Assembly (NCBI GenBank): GCA_040235565.1
Contig: JBECLA010000101.1
Span: forward strand, 8,966-72,965
DNA: 64,000 nt
From: JAHEIJ01 sp040235565
GTDB taxonomy: Bacteria > Pseudomonadota > Gammaproteobacteria > UBA6429 > Thiohalophilaceae
Direction of reading: 5' to 3'
The notes beneath the pieces were generated by a model. The model had not been told where the DNA came from, did no database searches, and was given only the letters and a program-made list of their open reading frames with translations. How positions within the stretch are numbered: the stretch's first letter is position 1; the number at the start of each line of letters is the position of its first letter. A program made the position numbers and the translations under genes. Below are positions 28,187-35,955 of this stretch, piece by piece.

Positions 28187-28263
28187 TGGCGCGCCCGGAG
28201 AGATTCGAACTCCCGACCGACTGGTTCGAAGCCAGTTACTCTATCCAGCTGAGCTACGGGCGC
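28187..28263 (-). tRNA. tRNA-Arg, anticodon UCG
   Basis: 77 nt including an encoded CCA. All arms fold: acceptor GCGCCCG/CGGGCGC, D-arm GCTC/GAGT, anticodon stem ACTGG/CCAGT with loop CTTCGAA, T-arm GGGAG/CTCTC with TTCGAAT. The anticodon is the complement of 28227-28229 (UCG, reads CGA and related Arg codons). Confidence 0.95.
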
Positions 28264-28305
28264 AATAGTAAATAAACATGTCTGAATTATATCAGATTAA
28301 AATAA

Positions 28306-28998
28306 CTAGCGGACATTGCTAAAAAACTTTTTGGCAGGTATTGGCAAACGAAGTTCATGACTAGCGAGGATTAGCAGAACACGCCAAAAGCTCAACCAGA
28401 TTCCCTGTTGCTCGAATTTTCGGGATGCCGTGATGACATAACTGTCCAGCATGACCGGTTGAGTCACCTTGACCAGCTTTTCACCAAGCAACAGGTCTTC
28501 CAGAACGGGGGTCTCCGGGAACATACCCAGTTTAATAAACAACTCGTGGCGTACAAACATGGCCTGGTCACCATAAAAAATCCGGGTGCAGCGACAACGA
28601 AAATTATGCAGCCATGAGATCAGGCGCAGGCTCCATGCCCGACCTGAAAAGCGGTGCTTAAATCCGCCAGCCAGGATATCGGCTGGAAGTGCGTCAATAC
28701 TTTTCAGAGCATTTTCTGGCAAGAGAGTATCCGCATGCAAAAATAACAACCAGTCCCCCGTGGCGTAGCGGACGCCCTCATTCATCTGGCTGGCACGCCC
28801 ACTGACAGCTTTCTGTACTTGAATACGACTCTCCTGGCTGACAATCTCCAGCGTGTTATCCGTACTGCCACCATCGACAATAATCACCTCAAACTCGCCG
28901 GCCTGTGAAAAAACGTGTTGTAACGTGGCGGGCAGGGCACGCTCCTCATTCAGGACGGGAATGATGATTGAAATCATGCTTGTCAGAAATTCGGACAT
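28306..28998 (-). CDS. Family 2 glycosyltransferase, TIGR04283-like
   Basis: 230 residues from ATG 28998 (223 from ATG 28977; TTG 29022 also open). SIIIPVLNEE, VDGGSTDNT and FLHADT mark a GT-A glycosyltransferase; the NEG...GDWLLFLHADTLLP spacing fits the TIGR04283 group. Acceptor not identifiable. It follows the CMD-Rieske gene closely on the same strand. Confidence 0.85.
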   Translation of the reverse strand: MSEFLTSMISIIIPVLNEERALPATLQHVFSQAGEFEVIIVDGGSTDNTLEIVSQESRIQVQKAVSGRASQMNEGVRYATGDWLLFLHADTLLPENALKSIDALPADILAGGFKHRFSGRAWSLRLISWLHNFRCRCTRIFYGDQAMFVRHELFIKLGMFPETPVLEDLLLGEKLVKVTQPVMLDSYVITASRKFEQQGIWLSFWRVLLILASHELRLPIPAKKFFSNVR

Positions 28999-29040
28999 CC
29001 GTGCCCGGTCATTACGTATCAAAATACCGTGGCTAAATTC

Positions 29041-29667
29041 TTACCAATAAGCCAACAGGCGATCATTCTCGATTTTGTGTTCAAAGCGATTGAGCGGTCG
29101 TTTCCCCTTGGCGATACATTCGCCGGTTTCGATATTGAAAGCCCATTCGTGTTTCGGGCAGGTAAGTGTCTTGCCTTCCAGGGACAGGTGGGGGATATCG
29201 GTTACCTGATGGGGACACCGACTGTCATATACGCTGATGTCATCACCCTTGCGGTAGGTAAACAGATGACGCCCATCGACTTCAAAGTAGGCCGCTTCTT
29301 CCTGGGGAATATCCGCCACGGCGGCCACATCATGCCAGCCCGGTTTGGCATCGAGATTCTCTGGGCGGAATTCAGGGATATCCATATCGAGCAGAATTTC
29401 CGTGGCCCAGACAATCTTCGCCAAACCCAGTACGGGAAAGGCCATTAGCAGAGCATCAATGATTTCGTTGGGGCTGGCACCGTTTCGTAAAGCCCGGGTC
29501 AGATATTGACGGAAGCCGGGTTCGGTCTGCACTGCCACCTTGGTAATCACGGAGATCAGATCCCGTGTCCGGGTATCCAGATGGGTTTCTGATTTTTTTA
29601 GAAATGAAAAGTAGGCCGTCATCGCTTCCGGACGGGCTTTTATCAGGTAATTCAGTGCATCACTCAT
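29041..29667 (-). CDS. Fusion of AhpD-like (CMD) domain and Rieske [2Fe-2S] domain
   Basis: 208 residues. Residues about 10-95 follow the carboxymuconolactone decarboxylase/AhpD helical core (TRDLISVITKVAVQTEPGFRQYLTRALRNGASPNEIIDALLMAFPVLG) but lack the CxxC active site. Residues about 110-205 are a Rieske ferredoxin domain with CPH and CPKH cluster ligands. Cytoplasmic redox protein, role unknown. Downstream on the same strand is the glycosyltransferase. Confidence 0.82.
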   Translation of the reverse strand: MSDALNYLIKARPEAMTAYFSFLKKSETHLDTRTRDLISVITKVAVQTEPGFRQYLTRALRNGASPNEIIDALLMAFPVLGLAKIVWATEILLDMDIPEFRPENLDAKPGWHDVAAVADIPQEEAAYFEVDGRHLFTYRKGDDISVYDSRCPHQVTDIPHLSLEGKTLTCPKHEWAFNIETGECIAKGKRPLNRFEHKIENDRLLAYW

Positions 29668-30007
29668 TGCTATTGCTCCGCTTACAGTAGGGTTTTTGAG
29701 GTTGAGCCGGCATGGTAATCTGGTCTGGTAATAAATCAGAATATTGTTCCTGCTAAATATAATAGAGAGGGAATGTTAAAGTAAAATATCCGGGTATTTA
29801 TTCAGGCCGACAAAAACACTGGCCTGATATTGTTTTTTCCTGTGTCAATCGGCATTGTTGATCTCAAGCAGCAAAGTGGCAGGATTTAGTACAAATTTTC
29901 GCACCAGGACCGGGCAGTACTAAAATATGAGACAATCCGAATCGGAAAGAAATATCAGATATCAGTAGTATGGTGAATAAAACGGTGAATAAGATATTCT
30001 CAACTGC
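29668..30007. other. Intergenic region, no gene seen
   Basis: 340 bp, AT-rich, between the start of the CMD-Rieske gene and the end of the GGDEF-EAL gene. A 7-bp inverted repeat TCAGGCC...GGCCTGA (29802-29827) is followed 5 nt later by T6, possibly a weak terminator in the plus direction. Confidence 0.4.
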
Positions 30008-32446
30008 TCAGGTTTTAACCCAATTCTGTGAAGGTACTTTTATTTCAACATCCTCTGATTGCGGGTTAACCGTCCTCTGCTCACTAAACTGCTTGAATTT
30101 GCCAGGTTCAGAGTTGACAAAATCCAGCATTGCTGTCGCCGATAGAACCTCTTTGATAAAGAAGCCTTGTGCAAAGTCACATTCAAGAGTTTCAAGCAGG
30201 CTCAATGCCTCACAGGAGGTGACTCCTTCAGCGACCACGTTTATACCGAGATTATGCGCCAAATCGATGATGGCACGGACGATAACTTTATCATTATCAT
30301 CCTCCAACATTTCCATTACAAAAGAACGGTCAATTTTAAGTTCGCTGATAGGTAACTGTTTCAGATAGGCCAAAGAGGAATAGCCGGTGCCGAAATCATC
30401 AATGGAAATAGCCACATCAAGTGATTGAAGCTGTGCAAGTATTGCGCGGGATCGTATAGGATCAACCATGATGTCACTTTCTGTCAATTCAAGAATACAG
30501 CAACTTGACGGAAGTTTGTGATCAGACAAAACCCGGCACAGAATCTCTGACAATTTCGTATCATGCAGGCATTGCACTGAAAGATTAATGGCAACCGAAA
30601 GATCGGTATTACATTTGCGCCATCTTGCACATTGTTCCAGCGCGTCTTCTATCACCAGGTAAGTGAGAGGTCGAATAAGCCCTGTCTGTTCAGCAAGTGG
30701 GATTACTTCTGCAGGATTGATTATACCGCGTTGAGGATGATTCCAGCGTAACAATGCCTCGGCGCCAATAATCTTGCCAGATGTGATATCAATTTTGCAT
30801 TGATAGTGTACATCCAGTTCTTTATTGTCGATGGCGGTACGCAACTCGGACATCAGCTGAAGTCTGCTAATATGGTGCGTATCTGCAGCTGGATCATAAA
30901 TTGCGTAATTCTTGTTTCCCTGCTTGGCATTGTACATGGCTACGTCAGCACGCTGCATCAGGATATTGACATCATCGCCATGAACCGGGGATTCAACAAT
31001 ACCAATACTGATTCCGACATTCAGGTTGTGACCTTCGACCTTGAAGGGTGCAGAAAAATCACTTGCAATTTGTTCTGCAATTCTTTGCGCCTGTGCGATA
31101 TTGGTATCAGGGAGCAGGATGCTGAACTCATCTCCACCAAGTCGTGCCACCGTGTCTGCCTTACGTACGGATTTATACAGTCTCTCCGCTGCCTGTTGCA
31201 ATACAAGGTCACCGATATGATGACCAAGAGTATCGTTTATCTCTTTAAAATGATCCAAATCACTCACGAGAAGAGTGAGAGGTTCCTTGGTAAAATGACT
31301 CCGAATCAAGGCGCCCTGTAGACGCTCGTTCAACATCTTGCGATTAGGCAAATCAGTAAGTGGATCATGTGATGCCTGGTATTCAAGTGCTTCGGTTTCG
31401 TTTTTTACAGCGCTGACCAGTGTCTTGAATCGTTCTTCCAGGATATCCAGCTCATTATTGGTATGGACTTCTGGTTGCTTGATCGCCATGCCCTTGGAAA
31501 ATTCCACTACGCGATCCGTCATTGAGCGCAAGCGTCGAGTGAGATAGTACATAATCAGCATAAAAGTTATGACAAATGCTGTGATTGATACCGATCGCTG
31601 CTGGCGTGCACGATTCAGGACTTCCTGAGTCAGGTCATTCACTTCCTGCAATGGCACAAACGAAACAAATCGGATTACAAGGTCAGTTGATCCATAATCA
31701 AAAAAGCCTTTGCCAATTGTCACGTAAACACCGCTCAAATCGGATACATGTATGCCATTTGGCACCATTTTGGGATCACTGCTGACAAGGATAGTGTCAT
31801 CATCTTCAGCAAGTAATGCCACTGTGTGCTGCGAAGTTGAATAAGCCTGGGATTCGCGCAGGAAATTACTGTCAAGCGGCGAAGCCAGTATCAATGTAGC
31901 CATATGCTGACCACGTACCTGGACGGGTTCCGTTGTAACAAGGTATGGAGCATCAGCGAGTTGCGTTAGATAACTCTGATTAGTTGATAATGTCAGAAGC
32001 AGGGAGGCGGGTGGCAATAATTGTGCTGCAGGTTGAGTATTATCCCAGTTATATATTTCCCGTACCTGTCCGGTATTGTCCAGCAAGATGGCAAAGCGCG
32101 GCATAACAAACTGCCTCAAGATGGAGTGATTTGGCATCCATTGAGGAGTATCTTGATGATAGACAGGACTGGAATAGTTATGATCGTTCCAATCGGTATT
32201 CAACAGATATTCTGCAAGTTGATTCGTGTTAGCGAGCAGTTTCGCGGCCTGACTGTATATCTTTACATGTCGATCGAAACGGGTTCTATGATATTGCGCC
32301 TGTATACCAAAGCGCTCAGCGAGTTTTTTATTGAAAAGCTCCTGAAGCATGCTTGTCTGATAGCTGTCGGATATAAACCACACTGTCATGCCAAGCACGG
32401 CAGTGAGGATCAGCATCTTGAGCGTAAGGCCAACCTGATGAATCAT
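30008..32446 (-). CDS. Membrane-bound GGDEF-EAL c-di-GMP enzyme with periplasmic sensor
   Basis: 812 residues. Membrane helix about 6-26, periplasmic sensor of about 250 residues, second helix about 285-305, HAMP-like linker, GGDEF domain (RLGGDEF, with an RKAD inhibitory I-site five residues upstream) and EAL domain (EALLRW, DDFGTGYSSL, LKIDRSF). Both catalytic signatures are intact, so synthesis and hydrolysis of c-di-GMP are possible. It starts 18 bp after a binding-protein gene, suggesting a sensor pair. Confidence 0.92.
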   Translation of the reverse strand: MIHQVGLTLKMLILTAVLGMTVWFISDSYQTSMLQELFNKKLAERFGIQAQYHRTRFDRHVKIYSQAAKLLANTNQLAEYLLNTDWNDHNYSSPVYHQDTPQWMPNHSILRQFVMPRFAILLDNTGQVREIYNWDNTQPAAQLLPPASLLLTLSTNQSYLTQLADAPYLVTTEPVQVRGQHMATLILASPLDSNFLRESQAYSTSQHTVALLAEDDDTILVSSDPKMVPNGIHVSDLSGVYVTIGKGFFDYGSTDLVIRFVSFVPLQEVNDLTQEVLNRARQQRSVSITAFVITFMLIMYYLTRRLRSMTDRVVEFSKGMAIKQPEVHTNNELDILEERFKTLVSAVKNETEALEYQASHDPLTDLPNRKMLNERLQGALIRSHFTKEPLTLLVSDLDHFKEINDTLGHHIGDLVLQQAAERLYKSVRKADTVARLGGDEFSILLPDTNIAQAQRIAEQIASDFSAPFKVEGHNLNVGISIGIVESPVHGDDVNILMQRADVAMYNAKQGNKNYAIYDPAADTHHISRLQLMSELRTAIDNKELDVHYQCKIDITSGKIIGAEALLRWNHPQRGIINPAEVIPLAEQTGLIRPLTYLVIEDALEQCARWRKCNTDLSVAINLSVQCLHDTKLSEILCRVLSDHKLPSSCCILELTESDIMVDPIRSRAILAQLQSLDVAISIDDFGTGYSSLAYLKQLPISELKIDRSFVMEMLEDDNDKVIVRAIIDLAHNLGINVVAEGVTSCEALSLLETLECDFAQGFFIKEVLSATAMLDFVNSEPGKFKQFSEQRTVNPQSEDVEIKVPSQNWVKT

Positions 32447-32464
32447 ATAAAATTGAGCACGCTT

Positions 32465-33487
32465 TTAATTAACAGGAGGATAGTGGGCGAGTGATTTACC
32501 ATCAGGTTCACCAACCAGCTCATCGTTCTTGAATTTCCATCCAGCCGCTTTAAGCATTGATACCGGTATCATACCGTAACGTTGATGATTTTCTTCAATA
32601 AAATTTCTCAAATGGGCAATTAGTTTCGCTGTGTCCTCATGCTTTTTCCCTGGCCTTTGCCAGGTCGTCAAATTATAGGTCCGATAAAACGGGTAGTTTC
32701 CTGCTGCAATATATTGTGTGTCTGTTGCCGCATGACCGTTAAGCATGACCATCTTTACAGTTCCCGGTTTGCTGTACGTATTAACCATGAAGGGGGTCTC
32801 AATACTGATGGCATTTAACTCCTGTCCGACCTTGGCAATAAGATCCGGTATCACCCCGACTTCTTTTAGATTGGGACTGAAGAATTCCTGTTTCTTTAAT
32901 AACAATGTCCAATGACCAGGGCGTGCCTTACAGTGGAGTCGCGCATTGGTAGCGATAGGTTCACTTAGAGACTGCACAGGATTCAGGTCCTCCCAGTGAC
33001 GCAACTTGCCACGAAAAATGTCACGCGCCTCGGTAGTGCTAAGATTGTTCACCGGATTTTTGGCATTGACGATGACCGCGATGGCTGATATCCCGATGGT
33101 ATGGAATTCCAGACCGGGCAACCGATCCGTGTCACCGGGAGGACAGCAGAAAGCACCGCTGTCGACGGTCTTGCGTAATAACTTTCCAGCAGAGATTCCA
33201 CAGGTACCGCTTTGCACAACGATCTTCAGGCCGTGTGCCTGGGCATATTTTTCCACTTCCTCGCGCAGGATCGGATACGTTTGTTGACCAAATGACACTA
33301 CCAGATCGGCATCCTTGAGGTCTTTTTCATAACTGACATCTTGAGTTTCCCACTCCAGTGGCATCTTCATCACTTTGTGGTTTTCAATGAAGGCACGACC
33401 TTGCAGGCCCACATCCGCTGCATAAGACGGGACACATAACCATGCCAGGGAAAGGAGAAAAGCCGAAATAGCGCAATTATTACGCAT
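32465..33487 (-). CDS. PstS/PhnD-like periplasmic binding protein
   Basis: 340 residues with a signal peptide (MRNNCAISAFLLSLAWLCVPSYA). A type II binding-protein fold of the phosphate-binding kind is suggested by GISAIAVIVNAKNPVNNLSTTEARDIFRGKLRHWEDL. It carries CGIS and CCPPG cysteines. No transporter genes accompany it; instead it is first in a two-gene unit with the GGDEF-EAL protein, so it probably presents a ligand to that sensor. Confidence 0.82.
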   Translation of the reverse strand: MRNNCAISAFLLSLAWLCVPSYAADVGLQGRAFIENHKVMKMPLEWETQDVSYEKDLKDADLVVSFGQQTYPILREEVEKYAQAHGLKIVVQSGTCGISAGKLLRKTVDSGAFCCPPGDTDRLPGLEFHTIGISAIAVIVNAKNPVNNLSTTEARDIFRGKLRHWEDLNPVQSLSEPIATNARLHCKARPGHWTLLLKKQEFFSPNLKEVGVIPDLIAKVGQELNAISIETPFMVNTYSKPGTVKMVMLNGHAATDTQYIAAGNYPFYRTYNLTTWQRPGKKHEDTAKLIAHLRNFIEENHQRYGMIPVSMLKAAGWKFKNDELVGEPDGKSLAHYPPVN

Positions 33488-33859
33488 CAGAGTACCTCCA
33501 CCGACTGCCGGGAATTGAGCAGCGCGTTAAGTTGTTTATTATTTTGGAATGTGATGTAGATATCGGTTAGAAAGGCATAAATATTAACCGGATACCTGCA
33601 AATTAGAATTTATATATATAGTAATAAATGATTGTGAACTTCATCTGGCAATCTTTCCAGCAGAATCCGGGGCTGAGTCTGATGTTACGGGCTCCAGTGC
33701 GCCCCATTCACTGGCTTGTGGCTGCTCAGCCTATTACGAAAGGCATAGCGGTCTTTCCTGTCCAACGAAAGACCGCCTTAACCTTACATGCCGACCTGAT
33801 CACTCCATCACGCTATCGAATTGAAATGACGCTCATCCATCAGTGGCTGACATTGATGA
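33488..33859. other. Intergenic region with one strong hairpin
   Basis: 372 bp. A perfect 10-bp stem GCGGTCTTTC/GAAAGACCGC (33748-33776, 9-nt loop) is present without a T-run; it may end transcription of the flanking minus-strand DUF6356 gene. No convincing gene. Confidence 0.45.
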
Positions 33860-34138
33860 TCAAACGCGGATTTCGTTGTGATTCGGTCCAAGATATGTCG
33901 TTTCGGGTTTGTTGCCAGTAGTAAGCTTGGCCGATTCTATCCAGCTATTGCGTTCATCCAGGTATGCCATGGTGGCTTCCAGATCGTGTTCTGGTTTGAT
34001 TGGAATGAATGGCAAAACAGCATGTGAAGCAAATACAATTACACTGATAAACAGGCGATAAGCAATGCCAAGGGCAAAGTAGGCATGTTCAAGGTAAGTC
34101 ACGCCCTGTTGCTGTGTGTGATGAGTAAATGGGTTCAT
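33860..34138 (-). CDS. DUF6356 family small membrane protein
   Basis: 92 residues from ATG 34138, chosen because GGAGGAA lies 8 nt upstream. MNPFTHHTQQQGVTYLEH and one hydrophobic helix (ALGIAYRLFISVIVFASHAVLPFI) fit DUF6356. Function unknown. The 64-bp promoter at 34191-34254 is shared with two other units around the response regulator, so it is a likely member of that regulon. Confidence 0.8.
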   Translation of the reverse strand: MNPFTHHTQQQGVTYLEHAYFALGIAYRLFISVIVFASHAVLPFIPIKPEHDLEATMAYLDERNSWIESAKLTTGNKPETTYLGPNHNEIRV

Positions 34139-34190
34139 TGTCAGTTCCTCCAAGATCGCAATGGTTCTATTCATTGTTTGCCTGGTAGTA

Positions 34191-34254
34191 ACTGTAACGA
34201 GAAGGTGTTTCGTTCGGATTTCTCCCGTGTTGCTTTTTGTAAACGGTTTGTAAC
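34191..34254 (-). promoter_or_regulatory. Regulon promoter A (operator, middle block, -10)
   Basis: Minus strand. Operator GTTACAAACCGTTTACAAA (complement of 34236-34254), two TACAAA units 11 bp apart. Middle block AGAAATCC and CGAAACAC, then TACAGT (34196-34191) starting 40 bp after the operator. It ends 52 bp before the DUF6356 ATG. Confidence 0.75.
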
Positions 34255-34329
34255 AGTGTAATTCAGCCTGATAAATTAATAATGCGGCATGATCCGGCGA
34301 ATCATACCGCTATTGCCAGGACCTGGAGC

Positions 34330-34587
34330 TCACTTGTTCCCGGAATTCGCAGGGAACCAGAAAGGCTTGCTCATCATACAGCTGATCCAGACTACGGCCA
34401 TATACAGAAGGCTGCCGATTGCCATGAGGTTATAGACGAATTCAGCCGCTTTGCGTTCCTGCAGTGAACTGTATTGTCCCGTCAGCAAAAGGTATACAGC
34501 AAAACTGAATACCAGAAACGCGATAAAAATGTTCAATCTCAAGATCCGGCGGATACGTAATGCCTTGTCAACAGAGAGCAATTTCAT
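34330..34587 (-). CDS. Small two-helix membrane protein
   Basis: 85 residues from ATG 34587, supported by AAGGAGAAT upstream. Two hydrophobic helices (LNIFIAFLVFSFAVYLLLTG; VYNLMAIGSLLYMAVVWISCMM) with a basic N-terminus. No family recognised. An FNR-type box lies about 73 bp upstream of the start, so anaerobic control is likely. Confidence 0.65.
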   Translation of the reverse strand: MKLLSVDKALRIRRILRLNIFIAFLVFSFAVYLLLTGQYSSLQERKAAEFVYNLMAIGSLLYMAVVWISCMMSKPFWFPANSGNK

Positions 34588-34653
34588 TAATTTATTCTCC
34601 TTCACGAAAAACCAAAACAGCACCGAATTTACGGGTGTACTGGTTTGCTGGCC

Positions 34654-34667
34654 TTGATCATGGTCAA
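34654..34667 (-). promoter_or_regulatory. FNR/ANR-type box
   Basis: TTGATCATGGTCAA, one mismatch from TTGAT-N4-ATCAA, within a wider CCTTGA...TCAAGG palindrome. Its centre is about 73 bp from the ATG at 34587, which suits activation from about -41.5 with a short leader. Confidence 0.6.
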
Positions 34668-34758
34668 GGGAAGGGCAAGGACAAGGGAAATTTGTGCTGC
34701 GGACCATATTTCCTGCCGGATTCAACAGGATGACCTGTGTGATTTGTCACGAAATAAG

Positions 34759-34788
34759 AACAGACGACGCCGGATGACGCCGTCTGTT
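34759..34788 (-). terminator. Likely terminator of the mddA-like unit
   Basis: An 8-bp stem AACAGACG/CGTCTGTT, extended by partial pairing, begins 15 bp after the methyltransferase stop and is followed on the minus strand by CTTATTT. Separates this unit from the FNR-box gene downstream. Confidence 0.5.
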
Positions 34789-34803
34789 TCACTGAAGTTG
34801 CTC

Positions 34804-35565
34804 TCAAGCAGCGTCAGCAGCAGCGTGAGCTGCAGTACTACCCTTGAGACGCGGCACAAACATGGGTACCTCTTTTTTGTACTGTTTGTACTCCGGCAAT
34901 TCATTTGCCAGATCGCGTTCTTCCAGCAGCGCACCGATGAAGATATATCCCGTAGCCAGCAGCGAGAATACCAGGTGTGACACGGTCATGGTGGGTGCTG
35001 CCCAGAGTCCGAGCAGGAAGCCAACATAGAGAGGATGTCGCACATGACGGTATAACCACGGTGTACCAAACTTCACGGGGGTATAGGGCTGACCCCGGAA
35101 ATATAGCCAAACCTGACGCAATCCAAACAGGTCGAAATGGTTAATCAGGAACGATGCAGTCAGCACCATGGCCCAGCCTGTCATAAACACCGTATAGATA
35201 GCGATAATGGCAGCGGTATTTTCAACTTCCCAGATCACGCCGCCAAGCGGTTGCCAAAAGTAGACACTCGCGCCCAGTAACAGGCTGGCAACTAACACAA
35301 AGGTACTACGTTCCATTGGTTCAGGCACGATGCGGGTCCACAACCGTTTGAAACCGGGGCGCGCCATGATGCTATGCTGCAGGGCAAAGGCAGCCAGCAG
35401 TCCGACATCAATGAGCAAGGCCGTTCCAAGCGAACCGGTTCGCACCGAATCAAGTGAGGGGCTGACACCAATATTACCGATAAATAGGATGGCATAGCTT
35501 AATACACCAAAAAACAGGGCGTAACTGACTACACCATAGGTGAGTACCGAAATACGTTTAATCAT
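34804..35565 (-). CDS. mddA: MddA-like membrane thiol S-methyltransferase
   Basis: 253 residues with five to six membrane segments. The C-terminal part carries the isoprenylcysteine/phospholipid methyltransferase signature: TPWLYRHVRHPLYVGFLLGLWAAPTMTVSHLVFS...EERDL and a YKKEVPMFVP tail, closely following MddA. MddA methylates methanethiol with SAM to dimethyl sulfide in the membrane. The FDLFGLRQVWL segment also fits. The gene follows a 34-residue ORF and promoter B, linking it to the adjacent two-component system. Confidence 0.8.
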   Translation of the reverse strand: MIKRISVLTYGVVSYALFFGVLSYAILFIGNIGVSPSLDSVRTGSLGTALLIDVGLLAAFALQHSIMARPGFKRLWTRIVPEPMERSTFVLVASLLLGASVYFWQPLGGVIWEVENTAAIIAIYTVFMTGWAMVLTASFLINHFDLFGLRQVWLYFRGQPYTPVKFGTPWLYRHVRHPLYVGFLLGLWAAPTMTVSHLVFSLLATGYIFIGALLEERDLANELPEYKQYKKEVPMFVPRLKGSTAAHAAADAA

Positions 35566-35601
35566 TGGTCTGTCTCCTTATTTAATAGAATGTTGTTTCC
35601 T

Positions 35602-35706
35602 TCAGGCTGCCGTCCAGGCCAGATTGCTCATGGTCTGTAACAGTAGCTGCCAGCGTTGCTTCAAAGACTTTTCAGCTTTTGAAGCTTGTTTATCTCCATG
35701 TTTCAT
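35602..35706 (-). CDS. 34-residue small protein upstream of the mddA-like gene
   Basis: 34 residues (MKHGDKQASKAEKSLKQRW then a hydrophobic half, LLLQTMSNLAWTAA). A strong Shine-Dalgarno GGAGGT lies 4 nt before ATG 35706. The ATG is 106 bp from the end of the operator of promoter B, the same distance as in promoter C to its gene, which supports it as the true first gene of the unit. Basic, amphipathic; function unknown, possibly a leader or membrane-associated peptide. Confidence 0.6.
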   Translation of the reverse strand: MKHGDKQASKAEKSLKQRWQLLLQTMSNLAWTAA

Positions 35707-35767
35707 GATGACCTCCACTGGTTTGGCAGCAATGTGACGCGATGGCACGTCTCATTGCGTAACCAGA

Positions 35768-35831
35768 ACTCTAGTCACCACGTGTATCTAAATGATTTCT
35801 AACAAGAATAGATTTGTAGCCTGTTTGTAAC
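35768..35831 (-). promoter_or_regulatory. Regulon promoter B (operator, middle block, -10)
   Basis: Minus strand. Operator GTTACAAACAGGCTACAAA (complement of 35813-35831), then AGAAATCA and TAGATACAC, then TAGAGT (35773-35768) starting 40 bp after the operator. Lies between the small ORF/mddA unit and the response regulator gene, so autoregulation of the regulator is also possible. Confidence 0.75.
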
Positions 35832-35904
35832 AGCAGCGTATCAATGCTTGCGCTCGAATCCCTGCTTGGCTATTTTTTGTCCTATATTAAGAATGAAAAA
35901 ATGG

Positions 35905-35927
35905 TTATCATATTAGGAATTATCATA
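35905..35927. repeat. Direct repeat TTATCATA before the response regulator
   Basis: TTATCATA occurs at 35905-35912 and 35920-35927 (15-bp period) in an AT-rich stretch 29-51 bp before the regulator start. Could be part of its promoter or an independent binding site. Confidence 0.35.
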
Positions 35928-35955
35928 ATAATAATCACAACATAGGGTCGAGGAG

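Larger units (their letters stand above)
27931..28190 (-). repeat. Degenerate about 168-170-bp repeat carrying the tRNA-Arg 3' end
   Basis: Downstream of tRNA-Arg on its strand, an 18-bp copy of the tRNA 3' end including CCA (complement of 28019-28036) recurs 168 bp from the original (28187-28204). Each copy is followed by its own terminator-like hairpin. The 18-bp CAAATTTGTCAAACTCCC recurs at 27931 and 28101, 170 bp apart. The arrangement resembles the repeat units after tyrT in Escherichia coli, which also each carry the tRNA 3' end; homology is not implied. Confidence 0.7.

Noticed and set aside
28019..28204. tRNA 3' end duplication as attL/attR of an integrated element
   Set aside because: The copies are only 168 bp apart and no integrase or cargo lies between them; each has its own terminator, so a tandem tRNA-tail repeat fits better.
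29858..29871. FNR-like TTGATCTCAA
   Set aside because: The two half sites lack the required 4-bp spacer.
33628..33921. Possible 97-residue plus-strand gene
   Set aside because: It contains the 10-bp hairpin, overlaps the DUF6356 gene antisense, and shows no family features.
35733..35750. Sigma-54-like sequence TGGCACG...TTGC before the response regulator
   Set aside because: The spacing between the GG and GC elements is one base too long for a functional -24/-12 promoter.
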